NCBI GenBank assembly: GCA_963693315.1
Contig: OY856186.1
Coordinates: 385,686,865-385,750,864 of the forward strand
From: Diogma glabrata
Taxonomy: Eukaryota > Arthropoda > Insecta > Diptera > Cylindrotomidae
Direction of reading: 5' to 3'
Length of the DNA stretch: 64,000 nucleotides
Both the position numbers and the translations under genes were made by a program. Each line of letters opens with the position of its first letter. Within the stretch, counting starts at the first letter, position 1. The notes under the pieces are model-generated. The model did no database searches, was not told the origin of the DNA, and saw only the letters and a program-made list of their open reading frames with translations. This document shows positions 13,601 to 24,059 of this stretch, piece by piece.

Positions 13601-16600
13601 AACAATTGCATTTAATTTTTCAGTTGCTTCAGTTGTTTCAGTCAAATCGAACACGGCTATAGTCACCAACAGTAGTCGGCAAAAATTGAGGTTAGGGTGC
13701 ATCAAGCATATTCTTTTACTCTTCTCAGTCGGTTAGGGCAAACAGGCAAACTGTTGAGGTTCCATAATGTCATAGCGATATAATTCAAAAAGCTTTCTGA
13801 AAAAATATTATGTTGAACGTTTACATAAAGTTTTAGAGTATCATAAAATTTCTAAGTATGACATTCAATTTAAAATATTTAAGTTATACATTGTATTACA
13901 ACTTGCGTCGCTTACAAGAATATTCAAGTAAATTGAGAGAATTAGTTTTAAATTAAACTGTGATAATGTAATTTGATTAATTTAAATTAGACTGCAATAG
14001 TGTAAACAGTTTAAATGGACTGCGATTATGTTAAGTGAAATTAATTTTAACGAAACGCTGTATCGTAAACATAAAACCGTGTAAATAGAAGGAAATTTAG
14101 CTGTAAATAAAGTTTTGAGTGTTATTTAATAGAAATTTTGTGTATCAATTTGGAACATGTGAACAGCAAATTTGTACGATCAACCGTTTGAGTTTTTAAA
14201 GCTATTGGAAGAATAGTCTAGTTAGGAACGTTGTTGTCTGTATTGCTTCCTGTCGTTGTAGAACAATTAGTGTTGAATTAATAAAAAATGATATTTTTGC
14301 TTACTAATAATGATCGAAACTGGAAGATGATTTGGTAATTACGTTTATCATATTTAGAGTACGGCGAATTCGAGTTAAAGATGGATAAACGTGACGTTAT
14401 TGAATATTATAATTTGATGTTCTTTTGTTTATTAGAACTTGTGTTTTGTATTGCTTTTTGTTGTTGTTGAAGCGGCGTTGATAAAGTGCTACTCGTTCGA
14501 TTCTGTTTCTAAATTCAGAAGCTCTTCTACGGCTCTTGGGCGGTACCACAGATCTCTCTTCGTCCGGTCCGTCGCATTCTCTGTACATGTCAATAGGTGA
14601 TCAACATCATGTGGAGTGCCTTCATATGCGGGACATTTGTCAATACTTCGGGGGTCGATTCGGTTCATGTAATTATTTAATATTCGTGACAAAATCGGAT
14701 CTTGGTTGCGCTTAAAATGCATTTAGTGTTGCGAGGTATTTCATTTAGAACTCGATTATGTTTAACTGTAAGAAGTAGCATGTTGTCAATGCGGATGATT
14801 AGTTTTGTATTCACTTCCTTCGTCCAAGTGGTGAAAAGTGTTGTAGTGGATTTTTCTGACGATAGTATCAGCTTTCTGCTTCTAAACCATTCATTGAGGT
14901 AGTTAAGGTTTTCGTTCGTGAGTTTTGGTGAGTTGTTCTAGATTGCTTCCTGTGGCAAGGATCGTGCAATGGTCAGCATATGATATGATGGTTATACCTT
15001 CTGGTGGAGTAGGTAAACCGCATAGGTAGAGATTGAAAAGTGATGGATAGAGAACTCCACCTTGTGGTACCCCTTTTCTGAGTGTTATCATTTTTAATTT
15101 TGTATTTCTGAAATCGACATATGTTTGGCGACCTCTTAAGTAGTTACAAAACCAACGCTTTATTATGCCTGGCAAGTTGCTATTCTGGATGTTATTTAGT
15201 ATTTCAAGGATGTTATTTAGTAGATCAAGTGCGACTAGAATTGTTCTTGCACATGGTTGTTTCTGGTTCACACCATCGCTGATTTGGTTTCAAATTTTGT
15301 GACGGGCGGTGGTTTTGCTGAATCCTTTCTGGAAGCCATGCTGGTGTGGAGCTAGGTAGCAAGTGCTCGATATTATAGGTAGCAGAAGTCAAGGTTGGCA
15401 AATATCATGATATTTATATAAATATCAAAATATCCGATATATATCAGATATATATCCGATATATATCAAGTTCTGATATTTATTTTTGAATATGTTGTTT
15501 ATCTTAAATATTATACAATATATGGCCATTTCCACACTTGTATGCAGTGCAACCCATCACTTCCTCGTTTCTTACCTCTTTGCCTATAAACTAGATTCAA
15601 ATATGACAGCTCCTGTTTAGTTTATAGGCAATTTATCAAGCCTATTCGTCTCTATCTTCGATTGCACGAGCCCAAATGACGAATACGCTTGTTCGCTTTG
15701 TCTTGTTTATTTGACCAAATTGCATCATCAATATCCACACAAGGTTGTACAACTGGTCCAGTAATGGTTCATTACTGGTGACTAGTATTGCAGCAATGGT
15801 CGAGTCCTGGCAACCATAACTGGACCATAAACAATATGTTACTCGATGATAACTCGAACGGTAAATGACTGCCATTAAAGGGCCAGAGATACTAGCCACC
15901 AATGGCCCATACAAGGTTATACAACAAGTCCAGTAATAGTCAATTACTGGCGGCCAGAAATTCAACAATGGTCGGGTACTGGTCCAGTAATGGTCAATTA
16001 CTGGCGGACAGTAGTTCAACAATGGCCGTGTGCTGGCAATCATTACTCATAGTACTTGCAACTATGACTCAGCCATTAACATTATTTTTTTGTTGCTAAC
16101 TTGTAGCAACTGCTAACTTGTTGTACAGCTGGCCCAGTAACAGACCAATAACTTGTAGCAACTGCTAACTTGTTGTACAGCTGGCCCAGTAACAGACCAA
16201 TAACTTGTAGCAACTGCTAACTTGTTGTACAGCTGGCCCAGTAACAGACCAATAACGATGACCAGTATTGAAGTAATGATCTAGTACTGTCAACCATGAC
16301 AAGTCCAATAACAAAATATAAAATATTATCTTTTGTAAATTTACATAAATTAAATACAAAATAATTAAAATAAAGTAAAAATGTCTGAAGAAAAAAATTT
16401 AAAACTTATACAAACCTTTACTTTATTATCATAGTCATTCAACAGAGATACGATAATTAAACTATATTTCTAATGTAGTGAAATTTAACCAAATGACCTA
16501 GATCGGCCAATTCATGTTTCAGTACTGGCCCAATAACAATAGCCAATTAATGCTAACCATTAACGTGCCATTTAAAATGGTCATTTAAAATAACCTTTAC

Positions 16601-19600
16601 TGATTAATTTCTATAAACCGTAGATTGGTAAGTTCATGGGTCCAATAATGGCCCAATAACAATAGCTAAGTATTCATGGGCCGGTATTTAGCCATTCAGA
16701 GGTAACTAAATACTGGCTATTTTCTGTTAACCATAGATCGGTCGATGAATGACTATAGTACTGGCCTGGCACAATAACAAAAGCCAAGTACCGTTACCCA
16801 TTAATGGGCCAGGAAAACTCCATTTGGGTAGTCATTCCATTCCACCACACCATTGGTGGTGTATTTCTAAACTGAAATTGTGTAGATTCAGTTAAAACCG
16901 CCATTACAAATGGAATAAAGTCTGAAATAATTATATTTAAATAATGAAGTATATGCTTCTTCTATTTGTTCAATAGTTTACCTATAAATCGATGGTCAAA
17001 CATAAATTAGCTAGGTGTTGAGGTGCATTTAAAACCATATGTCTCTACTTCGATAAAAAGTTTGTTAACTTCTACAGGTTGTTCTAGTTTAAGATCTGCT
17101 TCAAGTTTATGCTAAATATCTACTACAACGGCAATAGTCGTTTTCTCTCTTTGAGCTCTATCTAAAGCGACTGCTATTGACTTTAGATATCAAAGCATAT
17201 GTTTAGCATTCATTACAATATTTATGTCATAAGTTTAGTTATGTCAGGATCTATGTCAGCTTCATGGTCTTGGCATAGCTGCTGAACCAGGTTACCTCGA
17301 TTTAGCATGCGTTTTGCGGGCAGTTCTGCGACTGTTAACAGTTTTTTCAACTTTAAGGTAGGAATAGTTAATTATTTCTTTTTTTATAAATATCATGATA
17401 TATATCGGGGAATAAATATCGTGATATATATCAATGATATATATCGGATATATATCATTGATATATATCATGCCAACCTTGGCAGAAGTGTTTCAATTAT
17501 TTTTGCGATGAGGATGAAGATTGGCTTGAATGACTTTCCTTCTTCTTCAAGTTTTCCGGATTACAGAATAGGACTTATTTTAGCCGTCTTCCAAACATTC
17601 GGTATCTGGAGTGTAATTAGTGATGTATTTAGTGTTGTAGTGAGGTAGTTTAGTGCCTTGGGTCCAATGTGTGGCATGATAGCTGTTGGGTCCAATTGAT
17701 GGTTTGATTTTCCGAATTGACGACTCAACTTCAACATTTGTAAAATTGATATTCTTTATCGTTTGTTGCTGGTAGGGTGGTTGTACGGTAGATAACGCTT
17801 ATGTATGATAAAAGCAATGCCACCACCCTTGTCCTAGTCTCTATCCAGTTATAATTTTATAATCGCAATACTATCACTAATTTTTGACTTATTATTTAAT
17901 TTGGTTTCTTGGAGGACCATGACTAGAATATTATTATTGCACATAAAGTTTATTATATCTTCTATTTTGTTTGTTAGACCATTGCAGTTAAGTTGCATTA
18001 TTTTCACATCACTTGGAGTACCTGAATGTGCTTTGCTGCATGCAGGTGTTGGTCTGTTGACTGATAATTGCTTGTGTGTATAAAGAACTGAGCACTTTTT
18101 GAGGTGACACCGTTCTTTACAACCAGTATTCCAGGATTTGTTTTGATGCCGGCCGTTATTAGAAGAGTCTGAAGCAGCGAGGCCAGTAACAGCTGCTTCT
18201 TTATCCAAAAAAACGGAATGACTGATATTGCACTTTTCGTCGATACTGTTGCGACTTGCGATGGTCGAAAATTCTTTTGAGTACTTCTGGGGCGTAGACC
18301 TGACCATCTTGACAAGCTTGTATTGTTTATTATAGAATTTGGTTTTGATTTTTAGAATATTAATTTTACAGTTTTAGGTGATGATTTAGCGGTTTTGGTT
18401 TTGAAAAACAAAACCGGTTTGCACCGATAAGATAGATACATCATTACATAGGGATAAGTGAATATAGCTTATTTATATAGCTAGACAGATTAATAAATTA
18501 ATCTGTCACATATCTGTAATCGAAAGATTTAGTACTGAATATATTACATTTTTGTATCGGCAAACTAATTTATAACATTTTCTTCCACATATGTTCGAAT
18601 TTGATGTCTAATCGCTTCTGCGCCTCTTACGCACCTTCGATCAATGAATGAAAGCATCGCCCTACTTAAATTTAAACCAAAAATTAGCGTTAACTCAAAG
18701 GTCAAAAGTTAGGCCAGTCAAACATACAATTTCCAATACCTACGTTATATACAACAAAATTACTGAATAAAAGGTTATAAAAATATATAAGAATTTTGTG
18801 TAGGTTGCAGCTTAATTGAATAGAGGAACAGATAATTAATTATTCATTCAGTTTTGAGACGAAGTGGGTTGCCCGGGTTTTATAATTTGATGATTTATTT
18901 TACAAAATTATAAAAAACTCAAAGGGTGAACCAAGGTAAAATTTGAAGTTTGACACCCTATAACTTTTGACCCCCACATTTACGCACAATTTCTTTTCAT
19001 AATTATGATGCAGATGAGCTAACCTAATATTTCGATTGATTTATTTAAAAACTTAGTTCAATAATGGACCGTAATTAGGAATTTACCCGGACAAGTTTAG
19101 ACCGGGTATATTACTAACCAACATTTATATTTACAAAAGTGTTTTCTATGTTTTCCTTAAGTTATCCAACATTTTCTGTGTATAGCACCGCACGGGTGTG
19201 TTGATGTTTATTAATAATCAAAAATGCATAAATGGTCAAAAAAAAACAAGTCAAGTTATGAAGACCAGTGCAGATATTTAAAATTAACCCTTAATATAAA
19301 AATTACTCTTATATCAGCTTCAAATTACCGATTCTAAAGACTAATTTTAGAAAAAAAAATTCAATGATAAATATCTTCTATATATAAATACGTAAGCAAT
19401 ATATTTGTGGTACAATTTTAAAATATTTGTCCCATCAAGTGTGGCAATATGTATATCGTTGGAAAGGTCATGAGGAGTATAAGTTCAGAAAAATATTTTG
19501 TTTTTAATTTTGACGATTTTTTCAGAAAAAATGACAAAAATGTGATAGGTGTGTTTTTTGAGTTTTTTGTTTTTTTTTTCAAGTTATTTGTTTCACAATT

Positions 19601-20853
19601 CAAAATCAATCTATATCAATACTGAAATAATGTGTTGTAGCTATTTGGTTGGGAGGTCTATTTGCAATTTCTATTTACAATGGCAGAATTTCGGCCACTG
19701 GGCGATTCCTAGTTAATTATTATTTTGTATAAAGATGGAATTGGAATGAATGCTAATATTTTATCCAACATTGAACGAGATTGGATCGGTTTAAGTTTGT
19801 GAACATATGCATTTTATAATGAATTTTTGAGACCATTAAATAATAACAAGTAACAACAAAAATATTTACCGGATTCACTTCTTCGATTGATTGATCCAAT
19901 TTATAAGATCTCATAAAGTTAATAAATTGTGGCGTATGCGCTTTCTTTCTCCATATGGGATATTCCATAATACTTCCTCCAGTTTGTAGAAAATACAATT
20001 CAGCTACATGTTCGTTATACCTAAAATAAATACATTTTTATATACCACTTTTTGGGATAGATTTAGCAAATTTCCAAACATACTTCTCTTTAACACTTTT
20101 TAAACGTTGATATTTATGTTCTAATATACGTTTTTTTAAACCTGAGATAAAATCGCCACTACCACTTCCTAAGTCTAATAATTTAATTTTTTTTTTAGTT
20201 GGGGATATAATTTCTTGATCACTACCATAAGAACAAGACGAGGAAGCTGATGATGACGATGAAGTTAAATTAGTTTTATTATTTAAATTGTCACTTGCAC
20301 AATTAGTCACAACACTTTCTGTCTTGATAGAATTTGTGGCACTATTACTAGAATTATTTATAATATTACTATTAGCACTTATTTGATGCAGTACTTGTTG
20401 TTGATAAGGAATTCGAGAATTCCCTATTATAATTTGATTTTGTTGTGGAGGTATTTTATCACTTGACAAATGTGACATTGAAGATAAAGACACTGCAGAT
20501 CCACTAGCCATCTGTAGAAAAAACAAAATTTTGTTTTTAATATTTATTACACTAATTGTTTAATAAATTTTATTTATATATTGGCGCATGTGTGAATTTG
20601 TTTTCATGAATTTCAATCAAAATAAATTAAAACCTGTTAAAATTACGAATTCTGAGCAAGATATTTGATATCAATGAATATTATATTTTTGATGCAAATT
20701 TTTGTGCTTTTTTTCAATTTCTATTAAATTCATCTACAACACTGGCATTAATCGTACCTGTACAAGTCCACTGGAACTTGATCTGCGGTCTATAACAGCA
20801 GGAAGGGCAGGGCTTCGCCCTACTTGCCCTCCTGCTGAATCGCCTTCATTCAT
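4649..20853 (-). CDS. dom: Domino, SWI2/SNF2 chromatin remodelling ATPase (3' part missing)
   Basis: Nuclear ATPase of the insect SRCAP/p400 class that exchanges H2A for H2Av in nucleosomes. Fifteen exons can be chained with matching phases and GT-AG sites: 20758-20853 (ATG), 20084-20511, 19870-20020, 10073-10217, 9558-9662, 8492-9280, 8232-8431, 7864-7989, 7590-7683, 6676-7396, 6428-6614, 6004-6140, 5751-5937, 5165-5690, 4649-4923, about 1390 residues. Exon 3 encodes [12 protein letters not shown], a conserved N-terminal motif of this class. Exon 6 carries the HSA domain ([20 protein letters not shown]) that binds actin-related proteins. Exons 8-10 are acidic. Exon 10 holds the Walker A motif [11 protein letters not shown] and the DEAQ box [11 protein letters not shown]; exon 11 holds [15 protein letters not shown]. 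The helicase C-terminal lobe is not found between 1 and 4648, so the gene continues leftwards. The 9.7-kb third coding intron is filled with transposons. The exact ATG is inferred from the acceptor eleven bases upstream. Confidence 0.93.
10340..10590. repeat. Dispersed direct repeat, copy A
   Basis: This stretch resembles 11490-11720 in the same orientation. Shared phrases include TTTTTATACTGAC, a CCATT-AATTCGGTTTTAAA-like run, AATGAAA-CC-AACAAAAATATT and AGAAACAAACGTA. It is non-coding and about 250 bp long. Both copies sit in the same domino intron, so a local duplication or two insertions of one element are both possible. Confidence 0.55.
10600..13300. other. Domino intron, mostly featureless, with one LINE tail remnant
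   Basis: Apart from the repeat copy at 11490-11720, no gene is seen. Around 11215-11400 a short block, with AACGCCTGTTGTGGAACC followed by TTGTGACTTGTGACACAT, matches the 3' part of the LINE at 32770-33370 (which has AATGCACGTTGTTGTGGGACC and TTGTTGTGACACAT), so it is a further tail fragment of that family. Confidence 0.45.
11490..11720. repeat. Dispersed direct repeat, copy B
   Basis: Partner of the repeat at 10340-10590, same orientation, about 1.15 kb away. Similarity is clear to the eye but far from complete, so the copies are old. No coding potential seen. Confidence 0.55.
13310..13800 (+). mobile_element. CR1/Jockey-type LINE 3' fragment
   Basis: A stop-ridden reading frame matches the C-terminal region of the LINE at 32770-33120: an IEYCHQVW motif (the usual CMEYCSHVW of these elements), then the region before the Arg/Thr-rich end. 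It is interrupted by a hairpin MITE at 13563-13658; the LINE match continues on both sides, as shown by the shared tail with GGGCAAACAGGCAAACTG. Dead copy. Confidence 0.65.
13563..13658. mobile_element. Snap-back MITE inserted in the LINE fragment
   Basis: Nearly the whole 96 bp is one hairpin: GTTCGATTTGACTGAAACAA near the left end and TTGTTTCAGTCAAATCGAAC near the right end, with a short AT-rich loop. It splits the surrounding LINE, which dates it as younger than that copy. Superfamily unknown; a 2-3 bp ATA flank on both sides may be the target duplication. Confidence 0.7.
15530..15640. repeat. Dispersed repeat block shared with 28925-29025
   Basis: TCCACACTTGTATGCAGTGC, then CTTCCTCGTTTCTTACCT and GCCTATAAACTA with a following TCAAATATG, recur in the same order near 28928. 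The copy here is inside the hAT-like element at 15390-17481; the other copy is not flanked by an obvious full element. It is probably a piece of an older repeat family captured by the hAT element. Confidence 0.65.
16097..16252. repeat. Perfect 52-bp tandem repeat, three units
   Basis: Three head-to-tail copies of a 52-bp unit starting TAACTTGTAGCAACTGCTAA occupy 16097-16148, 16149-16200 and 16201-16252. I see no differences between units, so the expansion is recent compared with the degenerate repeats around it. It lies inside the hAT-like element. Confidence 0.95.
18330..19860. other. Domino intron DNA, no gene seen
   Basis: AT-rich and non-coding. It contains a near-perfect 24-bp palindrome, GACAGATTAATAAATTAATC-TGTC, at about 18484-18507. 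A short block near 18390-18425, with GGTTTTGGTTTTGAAAAACA and ACCGGTTTGCA, recurs at 26340-26380. A block near 19640-19700 (CTATTTGCAATTTCTATTTA) recurs near 47240. Confidence 0.45.
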
Positions 20854-21311
20854 GTTTGATGCATCTAAATAATATAAACAATATAGCTTGGTCAGTATTG
20901 TAATAAATATTAAAATTTCACTGAATCTCAATATAAAAATTAATTCTATGGCGCGAAATAAAATTAAATATATCGTCCTCTGATACCCTTCCTAATTTAT
21001 TTTTTTTTTGACAAAATACAATAAAAAAAAACTCAATACATCTGGGCCGGGTCTGAATTTGCTATACATATATAATTTCAATGAAATCTTCAAATTATTT
21101 CCAGTTAATTATAAAAAATTAAGAGATAGTTTAATTGGAAAATCTAAACCTAAACAAATTTATAGTTACTGTACAGGATTTCTTTATACAGTATTTTTTT
21201 AAAAATAAAATTAATTTCGTCACAAAAGAGACTGCACCTCATTTTTTTTCGTTCAGCCATATTGAACATTTTCCAACAAACTTAAAAAAATTGCGATCTA
21301 GTTTTTCTTAC

Positions 21312-21500
21312 CTCAAAGTGTAATCACAAATATTCTTGGTGATACTTCACCATCATAAATTAAAAATATTACATTTAAATATAAAATTTCACAAGGAACA
21401 ATTTACAATATAACGTTTTAATAAATTTTCCGTTTAAGTTAGCTGTTTTTAATATCATTATCACTGAACTAAGAACGACGCATCTTTAACATTGAACAAT
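21312..21500 (-). other. dom: Likely 5' untranslated first exon of domino
   Basis: A strong donor, GAG|GTAAGA, sits at 21312/21311, and a matching acceptor, ATTATTTAG, lies at 20865 just before the exon with the start codon. The implied 447-bp intron would join a leader exon to the coding exon 11 bases before ATG. The 5' edge near 21500 is a guess; the sequence between here and the upstream CCCH gene at 22046 is short enough to hold the promoter. No TATA box stands out. Confidence 0.5.
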
Positions 21501-22045
21501 ATGGCGGAAAACTTGTGTTAAAACGAAAGATGAACACGAAATAAAAAGGGACGGTACTACATATGACGCTGTCGTATATTTCATATTACCAGTGTTTGGG
21601 AAATGATAATACAGGGAAATTTTAATTCAATTTTTTTTTGGAATTTTTTGTTTAAAAAAAGTGGAATTGATAACAAAAATTCGTTATTCATTTATCGCAA
21701 TAATCAAAAATAAAACATTCGAGCTTTTAGTTGTTTTATTGTTATTAATATACAAATTTTTTATTTTTCGACTATAAACAACCAGTTTATACTTCATAAA
21801 CTTTATAAAAATACTATAATTTACTTTATTCGGAATGTACTAAACACATGCAGACATACATTATATATAATCAATATTCTTTGTTTAATTGACTTGATTT
21901 ATATATAATTTGGATAAATAATTACTACATAATTTCTATTTGATATGAACTTTCGAGCTATTCTTTACACTGAAAGCAAAATCATTGGAAATGTAGTAAC
22001 ATGGTAATATAATTTTAATTTTTACAGGAATAAAAAGTGGATTCT

Positions 22046-22693
22046 TTAAATTTTAAAATTTCTTTGTGAGTTATAGCTTTTCATTACTTTTTTACTTGGA
22101 ATTATTGAATTTCCTAATCCGACACGTTTTTTCTTCATAAAAGTATTTTTATTTTTTTCGTTTAATTCTATTTCTTTGATTTCTATTGTATCATTCAAGG
22201 CGTCTGTTATTTTACTATGAAGATGTATCGAATTATCAGTTATTGGTAATTCATCTGATTTATGAATATCTGAATCATGAGCATATGTACATTTGCTACC
22301 AAATCTACATCTCCCTTTTCGATAATTCCAACAAATTTTTTTTCCGTTTATTGATTTTATGTTATCATCTGAATTAACCATTTTTACATGTTTTTCTAAG
22401 CTGTCTAATTTTGCCTTTTCAGCTGCTTTAAATGGATTATGGAATACTTCACCTGGTTTTGTTTGTCCAGAAAATATAAAACTAGCACTAGGCAATGTTT
22501 CTTTTTTATTTAACAAATCTCTAAAAGTTGGATAAAAATAAAATAAAATTTCGATTGGCATTTGATTAAAGAATTAAGTAAACTTTTACGTGATTAAATT
22601 TGTACTTGATATTGTTTTTTGATTTTCTGTTGCGTTATCGCTGTTATCTAAATTACTTTCATCAGAGTCATCATAGTCTGGAACTAGAGACAT
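22046..22693 (-). CDS. Small CCCH zinc-finger protein, two exons
   Basis: Exon 1 is 22590-22693 and exon 2 is 22046-22520, joined by a 69-bp GT-AG intron with matching phase; the product is 192 residues. It starts MSLVPDYDDSDESN, an acidic N-terminus. A conserved-looking block follows (NPFKAAEKAKLDSLEKHVKM), then one C-x7-C-x5-C-x3-H finger within CWNYRKGRCRFGSKCTYAHD, the class that usually binds single-stranded RNA. The tail is rich in Lys and Asn. I cannot name the family with confidence. The gene lies upstream of domino on the same strand, about 0.55 kb from the likely leader exon; they look like separate transcripts. The original reading frame upstream of the intron would end at a stop unless spliced, which supports the intron. 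Confidence 0.85.
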
Positions 22694-22894
22694 TTTTTTA
22701 ATATTCTTTAAATTAAATGTTATTAATTCTTTCAATTATTTCACTTTAAATATTAAATTTTTCTTTTTGTTTTGATGACAAAACTTTGTTTGGTATTTGT
22801 CAAAAACATGCAAAAAAAACAACTTTTCTACACATACGGGTTGCCAGTGCTGTTCAATTAATAATTGTATTTTTCGCCGCATAGGTTTTTTTAA

Positions 22895-23346
22895 TGGTGC
22901 GTTTATAGCATCGAACTGCTTAAGGGTCTGTTTATGTTGAAGCTTCGATAAACGAGTCAAGCAGTGATAAAATCGTTGAATAGCGTTATTCTTTTACAGT
23001 GTTTATGTTGGAGAATTTTAATAAAATTTACAAAAATATACAATAAACTTAAAATTAATTAATTTTATTATCGCAATTTTCCATAAACTTCAAAAATTTA
23101 AATTAATTAAAACTAATATTTTTATTTTTATGTATTTTTTTATAAGATAAGTAAAATGAGCATCGATTAGAGCTTCGATAGTAGCGTCGAAAAAGAACAA
23201 ATCGTTTATCGACGCTTGACTCGATGCTTGACTCTTTTATCGATACTTCAACATAAACCCTCCTATTTGAAAGCATGTTTTTATTTCTTCGCTTAAATCA
23301 CATCGATGGTCGACGCTATTATCGAAGCTCCAAATAAACGCACCCT
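22895..23346. mobile_element. MITE-like repeat with nested inverted repeats
   Basis: Outer ends GGTGCGTTTAT (near 22896) and ATAAACGCACC (ending about 23344) are inverted. Inside, GTTTATGTTGAAGCTTCGAT near 22929 pairs with the stretch ATCGATACTTCAACATAAAC near 23239. A third pair, GAGCTTCGATAGTAGCGTCG near 23168 and CGACGCTATTATCGAAGCTC near 23311, lies between. The layers suggest one element inserted in another of the same family. It sits about 200 bp upstream of the CCCH gene start and might affect its promoter. Confidence 0.6.
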
Positions 23347-23369
23347 AACACAAATACTCATGCCACAAG

Positions 23370-23960
23370 TGAACTCTAGATTGAAAAACAGGAGGAATGC
23401 ATTAAAAGCAATAGCGTGGGGCAATGGGGCAAAGATAAAAATACTATAACTACTACTTACTTACAAAACGATAGGAAGATCTATAATAAATTATGCTGCA
23501 CCCATATGGACACTCCAAGTTGCCGACACTTCAACAAGTAACAACACAAAACGTACTGCAACCGAATGTTATTTGATAGTACCCACTGAGATCACTTGCA
23601 CGAGGAATGTAACAAATTGCGGGTCCGTGAACATAATAAAACGGCTAACCAAACAGTATATATGGCCGTCACGAAGAGCAACACCCTTGCAATGATACTT
23701 TATTAACGATTGAACCACATAGACATATGGAGGACAGCAAGATGCTTTCTGCATTTTATCAGACATAATCAAGAAACTAGTAACATCGACGAGTTTACAT
23801 ACAGAACACAGAACTGCGCTCCACATCAAAGCTGTTGAAGACGTAATAAGAAACTACGGTCGAAATGGAGTTTTGAGTAGAAAGCCACCACAAGTTACTG
23901 CCAAATGGATTTCACCAATTCCACTGTTCTTGCCTTCTTTTAAAATTCGAGACCGTTGAG
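23370..23960 (+). mobile_element. Jockey-like LINE 3' fragment
   Basis: Opens with AGATTGAAAAACAGGAG, the same as the LINE at 40998-41020, and then encodes in broken frames INYAAPIWT and a Trp-rich region matching that copy. It is a decayed C-terminal piece of the same family as 14380-18320 and 40570-41830. Several frameshifts. Confidence 0.65.
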
Positions 23961-24059
23961 ATGGACCTCTACCCATATACAACGTTTAGAGTAGAGCAAG
24001 TAGTATCAAATTTGCACAATGAAAGAACTAGGGAGGCTAGTATGGAAACAGAAAAAGGT

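Larger units (their letters stand above)
15390..17481. mobile_element. Non-autonomous hAT-like element with 8-bp target duplication
   Basis: The 2,092-bp element has perfect 11-bp inverted ends (CAAGGTTGGCA at 15390 and its complement ending at 17481). It is flanked by a perfect 8-bp direct duplication, GCAGAAGT (15382-15389 and 17482-17489), the hallmark of hAT transposition. Both sub-ends are packed with the palindrome GATATATATC, as expected of hAT subterminal transposase-binding repeats. The middle (about 15740-16800) is a degenerate array built on CCAGTAATGGTCAATTACTGG-like palindromes. No transposase frame is present. Taking the element and one duplication out leaves the host LINE reading frame continuous, which confirms the borders. 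Confidence 0.92.
14380..18320 (-). mobile_element. Jockey-like LINE, dead, split by a hAT-like element
   Basis: The minus strand encodes a non-LTR retrotransposon in pieces. From 18307 to about 17820 comes an endonuclease start ([16 protein letters not shown], then LQETKL). After an internal loss, a reverse-transcriptase finger region follows at about 17740-17490. The hAT-like insertion occupies 15390-17481. The palm follows from 15389, with [16 protein letters not shown] near 15060 and the active site at 14969-14980, which reads YADH instead of YADD. The tail to 14489 holds the cysteine/histidine motif [17 protein letters not shown]. Frameshifts and stops occur throughout. The loss of the second catalytic Asp, the deletion and the insertion all make it inactive. 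The 3' boundary near 14380 is approximate. Confidence 0.85.

Noticed and set aside
13561..13662. CRISPR-like or regulatory palindrome
   Set aside because: One hairpin in a eukaryotic LINE copy with likely target duplication is best explained as a snap-back MITE; no arrays of spacers occur in the window.
15642..16359. Minus-strand frames with repeated [19 protein letters not shown] peptide
   Set aside because: They are translations of the palindromic CCAGTAATGG repeat field inside the hAT-like element, not a gene.
20038..20526. [14 protein letters not shown], which looks like a methyltransferase motif I
   Set aside because: The exon chains by phase to domino N-terminal exons, and the peptide follows a Ser-rich, low-complexity region; no other methyltransferase motifs are present.
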